Assembly (NCBI GenBank): GCA_000469685.2
Contig: LS997562.1
Coordinates: forward strand, 22,458,203-22,522,202
Source: Haemonchus contortus
Lineage: Eukaryota; Nematoda; Chromadorea; Rhabditida; Trichostrongylidae
Reading direction: 5' to 3'
DNA length: 64,000 nucleotides
Position 1 is the stretch's first letter, and every line of letters starts with the position of its first letter. A program made the position numbers and the translations under genes. The notes below the pieces were generated by a model. It searched no databases, was not told the DNA's origin, and worked only from the letters and a program-made list of their open reading frames with translations. Shown one piece after another: positions 23,345-36,205 of the stretch.

Positions 23345-24125
23345 CTCTTGTCTTTATGATGCGCCCTGCATTCGACTTCCATTCAGAACGTTGTGGCGCC
23401 TTGGATGCAGAGATACAATAGCGCTCAAAAGTATTCGGCCAACTTTAACTTGCCATAACTCTTTTCCCAGTGAAGCAAGTCACATGGAATTTTGATATGT
23501 TCAGCCGAGGCATATTTCACACCGACCAACACTACTTGACGGCAAAACAGCCATATCCACATACTAATGGAGAGGCGTTTGTAGACAGTGCTGAAAGCAA
23601 GTTTGTGACGTCTGCAGTTATTTCGACCTTGAGTACGTTTTTCTTCTCTTCTGGGTTGACATTAGAGCTCGTGCACTTAAAACATGGCAAAAAGGAAAGG
23701 ACTCCTCGAAGGACCACCATTCTTATTTCCAATTCATTTTTTGTTTAAGCCCTCTTGGATATCTGGAACATGATCAAATTTCAGGTTAATAGTGGTAAAT
23801 ACTCACACTACGCCCATGCTACACATATTGAAATTTCGCTTGATTAGATCCAGTAGGAAAGGAGTTATGACTGAAAATTACAATTGGAGTTAGCATTTCG
23901 CCGAATACTTTTGAGCGCTACTGTATGTAATTTGACCCATACAATAACTTTTGGTATTCAGCTGATGTGCAAGTCAGCGTTTTTGTCCTCCGGGACCACC
24001 CTGGTGCCATCTAACCGACTTATAGAAATGGAAGGAATGGTTGGCCACGGTGGGTACCGATCCGGCATTCAATCTTCCGTCAGTTCGAGTGCAATAGTCC
24101 CCTTGCCATGGCACCTCCTCCGACT
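23345..24125 (-). repeat. tRNA-derived SINE split by a Tc1-like MITE
   Basis: Antisense SINE: 23345-23415 carries the 3' part (GCATTCGACTTCCATTCAGAA) and 23924-24125 continues through CCCATACAATAACTT, GTGCAAGTCAGCG and the complement of the head. The 508 bp between are a separate insertion. Confidence 0.82.
23416..23923. mobile_element. Tc1/mariner-like MITE nested in a SINE
   Basis: 508 bp with inverted termini: left CAATAGCGCTCAAAAGTATT, right (reversed) CAGTAGCGCTCAAAAGTATT, both continuing CGGC, one mismatch in 24. Flanked by TA at 23414-23415 and 23924-23925. CAGT-type ends and a TA duplication are Tc1 hallmarks. Weaker inverted similarity continues inward (both arms have CATAACTC then TTTCC). 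It lacks a transposase, so is non-autonomous. Confidence 0.88.
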
Positions 24126-26040
24126 TGGATAGGATGGATGCTGGCCATAAAATATGTGAGGAAGGAAAAATTGACAGTGTGCTAGAACTTATAATGGTAA
24201 TTTTAATGATGATTTATGAGAATCAAGTCGTTTCTGATGAAGTATCGTGAAAAATAATGAACAAAGCGAGCAGCAAAATTGTGCTAACAAAAAAAGGAGG
24301 GAGGGTAGTTGATGTACCCCGTAAAAGAACTGGAAAGTACGTTTCCAACATACAAACAATGCTATGATCTTTGAGGTCGATTCCAGTGGGCGAACGAGAA
24401 GAGCGAATAAAAGTAGTCGTTGGGACAAGTTCTTGCGCGGTAACATCGCATAACATCTATCGGTATTACCTAATTTCCTTGTCAAAGTGACTGCGCCCTT
24501 GTATAACATATTGAGTCGACGCCCAAACTTCCGTTTCCCTGACGACTCGTCATTTTGGAGGCGAGGCAGACTTTAGAATTTGTGCAAACTGCGGTATATC
24601 ACTCATCGGCACTGCTACTGGGAATAACCCCGTTGGAAAATAGGTCAGTCCTTCCTAACAAGCTCACTTCTGCCTTCCGTTCACCTTCTACCTTAGTATA
24701 CAATCCCCGAGTGGATGTAACTTTTAGGGATGTTTACTAACCAACCTCACTGGGAGATTTCAAACCTGGTACTGTAATTGGAAATTAAGAGTCGAATGTC
24801 AACGAATAGCAGGAAATTGAACGCATGAAAATCGGTGGGATACGGGTCGGCTATTTGAGGACTTTGCAGTGGGACAGTCCTGGGGGATAGAGGGCTCAGT
24901 TCTGCTCTTCAGAGGTTACCACTCCCTTCAAAAGCTTCTCTCTGCAGTAACTGTTAGCTTTATCACCCGATTATTGAGCCAAGACCTACGTCTGGGATTA
25001 CTGTAGGGCAAAATCCACTGACTTCAGAATCATACTGATTTGTAATGCATCCAAACGCCAGATTACGCCCACGATAAGGCTCATAGACTTTTTGTAAAGA
25101 AGTTTTTCCCACGAAATTCGATCAAAGTGCTCTTATGGATAGTCAGTGTGACCATGTGCATTATACAATTATTAGAATACCAGTAACAAGATAAAAAGGT
25201 TAAGTCAAATCTACAATTAGAACCAGTTCCAGAGTCTTTCTCGAAGAGTTCCATGCCTTATGTACATCTGAAAACTGTCATTTGCGGCGTCGTTAAGTTA
25301 TTTGTTAAGATATTGTACGACGATGGTAGTGACAGTCATGATTGTGGTTGTAGGGTGAAGGAACGAGTTTGTTAACGGACCCCTCGACGAACAAGGTCGA
25401 TTATACAATCGTCAGTCAGTCAGTCAGCAGTCAGAAGAGCATAATGAGATGGCAAAACAAGAACCACACTTGACGAAGGAGCGTCAGACCATTCAGAAAA
25501 CAACGTCGGAGGGTGAGACGATTCAGCGTAAAAAGATCCTATGACATTGGCAAGGGTGAAGGGGCAGGAAAATTGGAGAAAAAAAGGAGAAGATTTATTG
25601 TCCATCCAGGAGACAAATTAAACGAGAAATTGTTCCAGAACAAAGTACAGGATCTCTAAAGCAATGCTAGGATTCAAGAAGTATTGACCTGTATACTCAA
25701 AGCAGAAATGGGAATCCATGTGGGACCGTGGATTACCCAAAAACGGCACTCGAATCTTGTGAAGCCTCCAGGATGGATCCCCAGACCCACAAGGGAGATT
25801 GCTCTTTCTGTTGGCTTCTATCAGTACCAGAGTTTTCTGAAGGCACGACTGGCGTACAATGAGAAACTGGTAACAAGCGTTTATTAACAAATTGTTTACG
25901 TGTTGTTGTTTATGATATGTACATACTTCACTTGAGAAAGTCGACAGCATTATTCGTTTTGTAACAAAAATACAAACGATTTTTTTGTATTTCAAATCGC
26001 CGATAGTGAATTGGCCCTGACTAAAGTAAACGTTACGAAG
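24126..26040. other. Intergenic; simple AGTC repeat
   Basis: No gene supported. 25411-25433 is a short (AGTC)n run. The 210-codon minus-strand frame at 25618-26250 runs through the SINE at 26041 and has no domain, so I do not treat it as a gene. Confidence 0.45.
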
Positions 26041-26318
26041 GTGTAGGGGTGCTGTAGTATCGCACAATTTCATAGGCATGGCCCGAGGTTCGAATCCAGG
26101 ATGGATTTCAATGAAGGCAAACAAAGAGTTCCATTCCTCCAAGGCTGTTTGGTTGGTATCAGACTTGTAGAAGATGATATAAGCGCTGGCTTGCACAGCG
26201 ATTGGCCCCTGCGATTCATTGTACAGTCTCCTACGTATTCGAACTACCACTAAGAATTAGGATTGGAGTAGAATGCGGTGCCCATCCCAAAACATTGTTG
26301 ATTGACGCGACATACTTA
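26041..26318 (+). repeat. tRNA-derived SINE, diverged
   Basis: GAGGTTCGAATCCAGGATGG (box B), GGTTGGTATCAGACTTGTAGAAG, GCTTGCACAGCGATTGGCC, and an AGTAGAATGCGGTGCCCATC 3' region. Box A is damaged. Confidence 0.78.
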
Positions 26319-28035
26319 ATTTTTCCACCTTTTTCATGCGGGTTATCAACCATATCTATTCCAGTATATTACAATTACTTCTGGACGTTTCTTTGATGTT
26401 CTTCAGCGTTTCTCTAACAAACACTTTACACACTACGCTGATCGTCACTGTAGAGAAATGGCGCTGTTGTGATTCTCTCAAAGTGAACATTGACGTTAAT
26501 GTACTTTGCTCTAATCATTTCCGTTTTACTGGTGAAATAGGTAAAGTACAAAATGATCAGACTCTGGCTAATCCGCTGACCAGTTCTCACCAAAATAGAA
26601 GTTATATGAGTAGAGTGGGCCGATCAAATTGCATTCGGATCGGAACTTGCACTTGGGAGTGGCTGGGAGGGAGTTGAATGGACAAATCAAGAACATTAGT
26701 TGAAACGGAGTAGCCCCAGCCATACTTCGGCTCTATCTCCGCCATATTGGTCAGGGATGAACTGCGGGTTTGTTCTGCCTTCAAAATCCTTCTCTAATGG
26801 ATAAGCCTCTAGCCCTACAAGGACCAGGGAATCTTGCCGATAACCATTTCATTGGTTTCTTATACCCGCACTTGTTGTGTCGACTTGACGATTTGAGGGA
26901 GTGGAAGGCTGAGTTGATGTGACAGTGTAGGGGTTTCGGTAGGGGAACGATTCAATCGGAATAAAGCACTATCAACCACTGCAGTACCACAGTGAGCTCT
27001 CATAAGTCCAGTAAATAAGCATCATTTGATATGCGGAGCCAACGTAGGGGAGACATTTACTCAAAAGTACCAAATTCATCGAGAGTGTATAATCGTTACC
27101 GTATACGATATACTGTAACATGTTTTTGTCTTGGGTAATCGGACAGATGGTTGTGATTGAGACGGAAGTCACAACTAAGTCATTTCAAAGTAAGAAGTTG
27201 GAAATGATTGAAGATAATTGCGAACGAATCAGGAACTGGCGGAAATGAAGCAAACTGGCAACATAACCGTGCAACGAGTCACTGAGCGAAGATAAAATTG
27301 GTGGTTGATGAGCGGCTAAACATGGTATATGCTAGAAAATCGATAAAATCAATCGATAGCGACTATGCATGTTGATAACACTCTATTACTACTCCTTCAG
27401 ATGAAGACTAGTTTCCTTCAGGGTAAATAAACTGCTGTCCGGCTTGTTAGTTGTGACCGGATAGAATGTGCCATTACCCTATAACAAAGGTGAAAGCTGA
27501 CAGGGACGCTCCTGAAGAGACCCCCGAGAGAAGTTCTCCGAAGCTGTGCGGGGGAGCCATGTAGGAACTCAGAAGACAAACGTCTTTAGTTTACGTTTAA
27601 ATTATCAATAATTGGACTAAAACCAAGAGAAAATATGTACGGTAATGGGTGAGGATTACTGTAATCGTTCCTGAAGGTACCTATAATGTTGGCTATCAAT
27701 GCAGGAACGTGCATGGGACCTCTGTCAAAACCTGAGCCCTTGCTTTTGTGTGGAATGCTACCCTTGCGAGTTATGACACGAAGGGTGACTCCAAAGAAGT
27801 CATCGGGCCTAGGCCTCATTGCAAGGCCTAACTAGACCCAGACTATGTGACATATAGACGAATTGGCATTATCGATCGGTCAAGGTCAGAGGAGAAGTCG
27901 AAGGTGGGACGGTTTATGACAGGTTGTCTGAAGAGTTCTCGTGGGGGCAGTGAAAGAACGAGTTCGTATGGGCGGGGTGAACTTGGCCGTCAACCCAAAT
28001 CCGCTCCACCCCCGTTGTCGCTGCCATTGCGTTAC
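26319..28035. other. Intergenic, nothing recognised
   Basis: No domain, transposon terminus or family repeat could be supported. 27880-28130 is unusually GC-rich for this window. Confidence 0.4.
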
Positions 28036-28179
28036 GCAAAACCCGCCTTGTCGTTGACGACGACGACGGCGATGATGACGGCGAAAAGTAATCCCCCGCT
28101 CAGCACCACTGCACCTATGAAGGCCAACGGAGGCCGACAAACCGCGACGTTTGCAGCGTTGTCAAGGGGGAACACTCGA
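28036..28179 (-). CDS. Candidate exon with one transmembrane helix (unidentified)
   Basis: After a TTAG acceptor, one minus-strand frame reads NAANVAVCRPPLAFIGAVV and then a strongly hydrophobic run ending AVIIAVVVVNDK. A GTAACG donor can follow; otherwise the frame stops a few codons later. The short polar part before the helix would suit the N-terminus of a type II membrane protein. No partner exon was found, so it may be chance in a GC-rich patch. Confidence 0.22.
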
Positions 28180-28929
28180 CTAATTTGATATCACGTGGGA
28201 ACAGTCTACTCTCCCGTGTAAATTCGCTGAATTCCAAATTCCTTCGCGAAAATTTCCGACTCTGATGAATCACTAATGAAGAAGACGTTGTAATACATCC
28301 GGCAAAACTGGTCGGAATTTGAAAAGGACAAGAGGGGAATGAGCGACAATAACAGAAGATTGAAGGTACATTACAGAAGCGGCGCAATGTTTGAGAAGAC
28401 CAAAACGATGTGGGGGGAGGGAGGGACGTTAGTAAAGTCAAATCGAATTGGGATGTGATGGCTAGTCAGTTGGAATCGCCCAACGTCCAGTTGTTTACCA
28501 TTCCCAACCAGTTTTGGATTCCAATCACATTTCAAAGATGCCCATTCAATTCGTCATTCTTCAACTCCGTTCACCAAAGAGAGGTAGCTTTGGCTATTTG
28601 CGCCCACGCCCTTAGATCAATTCATTCCCATAACAAGTAGGTAATAAAGGACGCAATGATTCCACCCACTACCTTTAACGACCTTCTCCACTGAGGTATG
28701 TTGGGCCCAGACCACTAAGTTGTATCCCCTGCCAGAGTCGATTAAGGGATATCGAAGCTGCTTGATCCACCACTCAGAACAAGTACAGATGCACTCACTC
28801 CAATCTGACTTCGATTTTGAAAAAAAAAACCAAATCCATGGCCTAGCTTTCCGACATCTTGAATTCTTAAGCTATCCGAATCGAAAGATGAAACATTTCG
28901 GCGTCATTATCCCGTGGAAGGATATGAGG
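28180..28929. other. Intergenic, nothing recognised
   Basis: Open frames on both strands lack motifs. A minus-strand frame (28115-28441) overlaps the candidate membrane exon in another phase. Confidence 0.4.
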
Positions 28930-29172
28930 CCTGCTGGCGCTTCTGGATTGAGCACCGCCCTCGACTTCTATTCAGAATTGTAGTACCGTATTGTATCCGT
29001 ACGCAACCTATACAATGGCTTGCGGCGGCCAGTTGATGTACAAGTCCGTGACTTTATCCTCCCAAACTACCGCTCAATCAATCCCGAAGAGATGAAAGCT
29101 TCGGATGATTTGAGCGGATAACCATGACCGTGTATGTTATATAGTGCCCCTCTTTCCACTACGCCATCTCAG
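28930..29172 (-). repeat. tRNA-derived SINE, antisense
   Basis: CTCGACTTCTATTCAGAATT, CCTATACAATGGCTTGCGGC, GATGTACAAGTCCGTG, TTTATCCTCCCA, then a deletion, ending in the box A complement CCACTACGCCATCTC. Confidence 0.82.
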
Positions 29173-31159
29173 CCTTTACTTTTGAAGACCCACGGCTTCA
29201 GGTTTTCAGATTTTTTACGGCTTACGATGATGGATACTAAAAAATTCAATCAGATGGTTATTTCAGTAGTAAACCCCAAATTCTTGACGAATCGAAACAA
29301 AACCAAAAATCCAAAGGGGAAAGAGGAGTACATTAAAGCTCTATAGAAATACTAAGTAAGGCCCAACCACTTGGCGACATCTTTTCATGACGCCATGCTG
29401 ACTTATTACCCCATTGTCATCACTTCGCCGCTTCATTTATGTAGCATGGAGCAAAAGGAAAAGCTAACCGTCCCTTTCGTACATCTTCGTAGTATTTTCC
29501 AAGCAGCACAACCTCAATCTCTTCGCACAGCAATCTCTTTGAGCTCTTCAGAAGCAGAATTTTGGAATAGAGAGTCTCACAAGATTGGCGATTTATGGAC
29601 AAAACTTCAGTCTATGACGGTACTCGAACCCGTATTGGTGCTCTCCGGGCACCGTGCTCTATCAATTACACTACCGAGACCCCGATCGCCCTCGCGTTCT
29701 CGATGGCTTTTTCAGAATAGAAAAGTATGAGAGAGATTTCGGAATCCACTATTATTGAACAGACCAATTTTTACACACCATTCACATATTGTGGAAAATT
29801 CCCATCGTATGCCCGACTGTAGTCTAGCCAAGGTTATCGATGATTGGTTGATGAAGTTTACGAAGTACACTACGTCGTGTACTTTGTCAGTTTCCAAGCA
29901 TCTGAAGTTCCACCAGTTGTCGAAAACTAAACCGAAGGACTTTGCGTACTTTGGTACACAAAGTTCCTCGACTTGATTTCGGACAGCCGTTGGAACCTCA
30001 CAGGATCATGTGGAGCTTCAGCAAATACAGTGCAGATTAAAAAAGTCTCAAAACTCTGATTCTCATTCGAAATCGCTAGTAATGCAGTAGCACAGTACTT
30101 AGATGCAATCGTAAGACGGTGGGTAGGTAGGTACTATAGGTTCGCCTCGCCCCTTGATTCGCTCCACTCTTGGACGAGTTGCTTTCCCTGTTCGCCGACT
30201 TCTTTAGTCTTGGTTCACACCATCCCAACCATTTTACATTCATGAGATTTGGCAAGGAAATCCGATGTAGTAATAGTTTACCGAGAAAACCTGACCCTTC
30301 TAGGTTAAGCCATGCTCCTGCCTTCCTTCTAAGATCAGGTACTACCCATATCAGTCCTAATTCTTCACTTTTACCCTGAAAGGCAACCCTGACCAGTTGT
30401 GTACTTTACCTCTGGAGCGTTGGAAGGATGGAGCATCAACCCCAATATGCGAGGCTTTTCACTGATTTTCGCGCAAAAGTCTAAGCGCATAAGAAACTCG
30501 TGGCTACGAACCAGTTCCATATGGCGCAGCAGAGCTAACTGGGAACCGGTGTGCTTCTGCTTTTGACGCGCGAGACGGTGAAGGGTTTTCATCGTAGAAA
30601 TGCCGACAATTTCACACATTCCTTGTTAACGTAACATCGCTGTCGCGCTAACGTCAATCAGTTCTCGTGCGGCGGAGAATCAGTAAAACTGGCTACGACG
30701 TGAATCGCGACGCCTCATTGAAGCGACGACGACAAGACCCACGTGGAGAAAAAACTCTTTTCAAGGATGTTGTAGGATGGTTTTCGATATTATTACGGAC
30801 GGGCGGGAGCAGTCGAAGGAAAGTGAACATTTCATGGAACATGTCACGGCTGTAGTGTGGGCGTAACGACCATGTCTCCGATAGTGTAATCGCTTTGAAC
30901 GGGACATACGGAAACCCACCATATCGTGGTGTTCGTCTGTTCCCAAGGTTGCATGGCTTGCTATTTCTAGCGTTCAGCCTGAGCGTATCGGATCAAAAAG
31001 AAGGTGACATTTTCAGAAAAAGGGTAAGGCCAAAGTAGACGATGGACATGGAAGGCAACTCGTCTTATGAGGGGCTGCACCAAGGAAGGGAACGCTCTAT
31101 GATACCCTATTCATAATTTCTATTCGTTAGGTCTTCTATAGGCCTACAAAGATGGAATA
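29173..31159. other. Intergenic with a pseudo-tRNA
   Basis: Apart from the tRNA-like segment at 29594-29690 no gene or repeat family was recognised. The 119-codon plus-strand frame at 29371-29730 runs antisense through that segment and is unlikely to be a gene. Confidence 0.4.
29594..29690 (-). repeat. tRNA-like segment, family B copy 1
   Basis: On the minus strand GGGGTCTCGG, GATAGAGCACGGTGC and GGGTTCGAGTACC (box B) occur in tRNA-like order. A T-arm of four of five pairs can form but no acceptor stem closes. A related segment lies at 54041-54105, which points to a retroposed family rather than a working tRNA. Confidence 0.5.
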
Positions 31160-31443
31160 GCAGGTGGTAGATTATACCGACTGAGGTAGGCCCCCACTCC
31201 GTCCTTCATCACCAAATCCAGTCGATTCAGTAATCAGCAGCACTGGAACGCCTAGCATTCCCGTAGGGTCATTTGGTACCCGACACACCTGAGAAGGTGA
31301 GAGCACTGGCGGGTACCTTGGCTTACCTACACAAGCCTCTGTCACAGTCTAATACGTTTCAAGCCCCATTACGATCTTGGAATTCGAAAGCGTAGGCGCA
31401 TTCCCAGACCGGATTGATCAACGCCGAAAACTTTATTCTTCCG
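31160..31443 (+). repeat. tRNA-derived SINE, strongly diverged
   Basis: TTTGGTACCCGACACACCTGAGAAGG is matched in pieces (GGTACC..GACACACCTGAGA). The 3' part, GGATTGATCAACGCCGAAAA then CTTTATTCTT, is clear. The head is barely recognisable. Confidence 0.65.
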
Positions 31444-33776
31444 TAGACCAATATAGATTCTCTGAGTAGAAGGGGAAGGGGAAGTCGAAAAACTTTCTAA
31501 CGAACATAAAGCCAGTTGGAGAACATTATCTGGTTAGACAGGGTTAATCCCATGTGACAACGACCCGGTCGTCAGCTATCAAAAACAACAATATAAGATG
31601 GATACACAACAAAAGGTGAAACAATCCGTCACCGTTTTGCCTGACCTTCATGGTTCCCCCAACAGAAACCTGATTGTACCAACTACGGAGAGGCATGAAG
31701 ATGGGGAATCGTAATAGTAATATAGGCACAGAAATCTACTAGGTTAGCAGTCAAAAAAGTACGGTGCGTGCCTCCTTGTTCAAGCAGCGGGAGGTGCCGA
31801 AGTCATTTCTGGTAGAAGTTTTAAATCAAGGATTTCCTTCTCTATCTAAACAAAATTATCTACCAGCTGATGAAGTGTAGGAGGAGATTGACTGTTGGCA
31901 ATGGAGAGTCCGATATAGTAGAACATCTGAATCAGGCTTCATTGGGAAGGTGACAGTCAGAGTCCGGTCCAGAACTGACCATTCTCGATGGGCATTTTCG
32001 GATCACGCCCACGCAAGAAGCCGACTTCCAAAGTCTTACTGTCTCGGCTTTGAAGTTGAACTAGCGTTCGAATTTGGGGAGAAAGAGAACCTTGCCGGGT
32101 CGGGTCGAACTTGTAGAGGTGTTATAGATATCCGAAGGAGGGTTTTTTCAGGTAGGATGAAGTTTCGGGGTATCCTGCTACAGGAGTTCGGTAGTTAGGC
32201 TCATCATGGAGCACAGACGTCATAACAATTCAAAATTTTAAACTTCCTTTTTTTACTTTAATTTTCTATGTTGTTTACAGTTTCTAATGATTAATTTTCT
32301 CTAAGGACTGTATTACACAGTGTGTTGAATGACTTAATGAGCAAAAAAGTAAGTAAATAAATAGATAGGTTCACGAATAGAAATGAGATAGCAAAAGTAT
32401 ATTGGTAGGTGATAAGACATGGACTGGAGCTCATGTCGATTTAGCCATACATATGCCAAATTATGGATTCCAAATTTAATTGTTTCAGAAGAAAAATTAT
32501 GGAAAATTGAAAAAATCATATTTTGAAGTTTCTTCTGAAGCGTATTTTCATTTATCGTATCTTCCCACCTTCAAGAAAGAGGTCAACAATTAATCTGAAA
32601 GGGGCCTTTCAACTACATAAGCTCTCTTTCTGTGGCTTCCAGAAAAGTCTTATTTCATGAACCTTTTCTTGTTGTTGACTGGGCCTTCGATCATATAACT
32701 TTTGGTTCAGCGTCACATTAAATTCCAGCATTTCTCTACTGTAAATGGCTTCAGGATTTTTAATAGTTTCAGAGGAACATCGAAGATTTTCCTAGTATTT
32801 CTAGAGGGCCTATCGAAGACCTTGTTGTCTTTTGAATAGCAATTAATAATCAAAACAAATAATAACAGTATAATAACAAGTAAACAAGCAATCATTATTC
32901 GTCAGAAATGATCAGCTTTTAATAGAATAGCGCAGAAGCCGCAAACCCTAACATTTGCTAAAACTGTCTGTGAAAATTCACTTTTTTAGGACTCGATATA
33001 TGGCCCATTCGATCCAGTTTAAGGTATGCCCGATCGCGATATCTGCAGAGAATCCCGTTCGGCTGCAAATAAAAACTTGAAGTCGGGTGCAGCAATCCAA
33101 CGGTGACATTGTGTTTATGTCAGGCCTTTACAATGCTTCCTGTTCACGTCCAAAAGATCGAAGAATAAAGTTTCGCGATGATTCAATTTGTGCTTGAAAA
33201 TGAAATAAGAAAAATTAAATTTAAAAAAATGAAAAAAATGATGAAAATTTGAAAAAAAGGATTGGAAATTAGTGATTGTTGGTGACTGGCGATTTTACAA
33301 ATCAGTTTCGAAGAGCATTAACTCAACCCAGCTCACTCAGTGCAATGGCAGCTTCTTAATGAACATTCAATTTGATATTACGTCCACTTGTTTTTATAAT
33401 TTAGGATTTCAGCGATCAACCTCCTACCTGCATTTCAAACCTGTGTCAAACTTCATCTCCTAGTTGGAGTAAAGTTCTGCCATGATTTAAGAACTATGTA
33501 ACAAAAAATGGAATAGACCAGCGGTCAGTCCAGGTGGGCAAAAGACTGTAAAATTCTTGGAAGATACTTTCCGAGCACCCTAATATTTGGGTAAAGATTG
33601 GAAGCCGAGAGAGAGAGCTCATCTGAACCGTCGGTAGACTGGACGAACCTTTTCGGAAGCTGGATAAGCAAAGGCCTCATTTTCGGCCGTTCATATTATT
33701 ATGCTGGGACCTGAAGCTGTACTGCACGGATGCAGTCAATTCGAATCTCTCTTCAGACATTGAATTTTTTAGAGTT
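31444..33776. other. Intergenic; A-rich low complexity
   Basis: 33190-33265 is A-rich low-complexity sequence. No exon or transposon signature could be supported elsewhere in the stretch. Confidence 0.4.
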
Positions 33777-34437
33777 TCAATTCTTCAGTGATAGCTGGAC
33801 GGTCAACCCTGGCTGGAACTGGCCGAAAATTCGTTTCTCAGTGCGAACCTCCCAGCCCTCCCATTGAGCTCTTGTTCCCACGAGTGTTCTTACAACAATC
33901 AGTGTCATTTCTTGACCGTTTATGCGCATTTGCGCATTGAGGAAACGTTCCAGTTCACACGGATTTTCCGCTATTCTATTCCGAAAATCGCGGATACGCA
34001 CGTACGTACGGAAACGTAGCCGACGAAAATTCTAGAGGAAATGCGAACGTGAGTTATGGCGACACTCAAAAAGTCCAATTACCTCCTCGAATAGAAGAAT
34101 TCGGCGAATAAATTAGCGATTTTCGAGTCAGTCGGAACGTCTCGAAGATCCGTTCCCCGATCTTGAACTGCAAAAAGTAGCGGTTTCCGCGCTCTCGAAA
34201 GAAATGCACTCCTTCCGCGTTCGACGAACACTTCCAAATGTGTTCGAATGTAAGATGAATTGTGTGAAAGGTGAAATGTCAAAAGAATCGTTCTATCCAT
34301 CCCTATTTGTACCAATCTACTGCTTTGCCGAACACTTGGCGGATTTCAAAGGTGGAGTTCATTTCGAATCCTTCTAATACCAACAAGGTAACCTTGTGCG
34401 GGACGTTTACCCACTCAGATCCCGATCCTTGACTGGA
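33777..34437 (-). CDS. Candidate 3' exons of an unidentified host gene
   Basis: On the minus strand: a TTCCAG acceptor then SEWVNVPHKVTLLVLEGFE and FEIRQVFGKA with a GTAGAT donor; a TTTGCAG acceptor at about 34172 then FKIGERIFETFRLTRKS to a GGAG/GTAATT donor near 34085; and a CTCTAG acceptor before 34031. The phase-consistent join of the last exon stops after about 20 codons. A different frame there is open for 84 codons to 33777 (CELERFLNAQMRINGQ). I cannot decide between them and do not recognise the protein. Confidence 0.28.
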
Positions 34438-35921
34438 AGTGTAAGGGATAATAACATATCTATGAAAAATCTTTGCGGATATCAAGGGAAACTCGCATTT
34501 CTAGACGGTCTTAGTTGGGAATTGAGACTAGGACGAATTCCATCAGCAAGTAATCGGCCAAGTAACCGGCCGATGTTGCAAATTATAGCTTTCGAGCTTT
34601 TGATCATATTTTTAGTTCAGTCTGTCCTACCTGAAAAAGCATTTGCCCTACACACTTGTCCCCTCTCCCCTTCCCCCTCCCTCCCCAACCCCGTTCATCC
34701 CATTTCATATAGTGAAGTCCCTTCCTGTAAATCGGAATGGCACCAAATCCTTGAACTGGTTATTCCAAGTGGTGACGTCTATGCAGCGTCACTCCACTAC
34801 TACTACTAATGGTATTCTCTATTAGTGACGTGCTAATAGGTACGAATACTAACAGAAGGGTTGGGCGAGGATGAAAGTAAGGGGGGAGGGAAAGTGGTAA
34901 AGTACCACATATCTGTAATGACTTCAGCTTTCAGGCATGAAAACACCTACCAGAATATAGAGAAGAGTAATGGTAGGTCAAGTGGTACCTAAAAAGGGGC
35001 AACAGACAAGCTAAGGGATAGCAGTATGTGTCTTTCAATGAATCTGGCATGAATTTTCATTGCCTGAAAAGAAGATCTGGGGGAAAAGATCGGTTCGGGG
35101 CCGTTCATCTACTTCATTGAACAGATGACAGACGGAGCCAATCTGTGGCTCGGTGGTGGAGCCTCCGGGTCGAGAGTGGCTTCCGAGAAACAAAACAAAA
35201 CCGTTAGAACGACCATTGACTAGGTGAGCCGATCCGCTTTCCCAAAATTTCATAGAAAGCGGCCTACACCGATTGCAATTTGCGAAAGTTCGGGTGGCAT
35301 GGAAGAGCTGTGGTCCCCGCTGGGAAGACCTCCTACTGATGGACCATAAATGTGTCAAAGCATGTAATTCGAAAAGAAGATCGATTAAAGCAACAAATCT
35401 TCCAAACTTTTTTTTTCGGGGCCGTGAGAAAAGATGGAGTCGTAGGTAGCTCGGATTATCTTGATGAAGGAACGGGTAAAAGGGGAAAATCGGTCATGTA
35501 ATCGACATTCGCGGCGATGTCATAATAAAACTCGATTTGTAGGAAATCCTATGTTTTTGCCCCCCAAACTTATTGGTGACGACAACCGATAACGCCTGTG
35601 AAAGAACGTTTCGTTTGCAACAAATTCTGGCCTTGTCATCGGAATTGGCAATCGTTTCCCTACCGATTAGGATCGGACAATTCCAACAAGGTGATTTCAT
35701 TGTAAATTCCAGAAAAATCAAATCTATTCCATACTTGATTTGTGCCTCTATGGTTCCTGAATACGCCCATAGAATGTAACTGAAAAATGAAACTCTGCTG
35801 CCGATTCTTTATAGATTCATGAAGTTCGGACCATAGTAAGCGAGAGAGATAGAGGAGAGAAAAGGCAACTTCCAGAATAGGCTACAAGCTCAGGCTCAAT
35901 TCGGTTTTGCAAAAACTTATG
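34438..35921. other. Intergenic, nothing firmly recognised
   Basis: A plus-strand frame begins MLQIIAFELLIIFLVQSVLP at 34574, signal-peptide-like, followed by a Pro/Ser-rich stretch. It lies inside a longer open frame without other support, so I only note it. Confidence 0.35.
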
Positions 35922-36205
35922 GGTGTGTAGTGGCGCTCAGTCACCCATGTATGGTCCAGGGGCTTGAATCCCGGATCGATAGGCAATCAAGCCAACCAAG
36001 TCTTCTATCCCTACGAGGTCATTATTGGAAGGGGAGTCGCCTGGGAGGGTAAAAGTACTGACTTGTACATTGACTGGACTGCACTTCATTGTATAGGCTA
36101 CATACGCAGTCATTACGCCACGACGATATCGAATGGATGTCGAATAAATGGCACATCCCAGAGAACGGAACAGGCTAGTCCCTTTATCCTTTATCTGTTC
36201 TCCCC
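35922..36205 (+). repeat. tRNA-derived SINE
   Basis: GTGTAGTGGCGCTCAG (box A), GGGCTTGAATCCCGGATCG (box B), CCTGGGAGGGTAAAAGTACTG, CATTGTATAGGCTACATACG and the tail CCTTTATCCTTTATC. Confidence 0.88.

Noticed and set aside
25618..26250. 210-codon open frame on the minus strand
   Set aside because: Its first quarter is antisense SINE sequence and the rest has no motif; treated as chance.
27847..28188. 113-codon plus-strand frame in the GC-rich patch
   Set aside because: Low-complexity Thr/Pro/Ser composition; the minus-strand hydrophobic frame is the better candidate.
29594..29690. Functional tRNA gene
   Set aside because: Box-like motifs are present but no acceptor stem pairs; kept only as a tRNA-like repeat.
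34574..34809. Secreted protein starting MLQIIAFELLIIFL
   Set aside because: Signal-like start, but inside a longer open frame with no splice or homology support.
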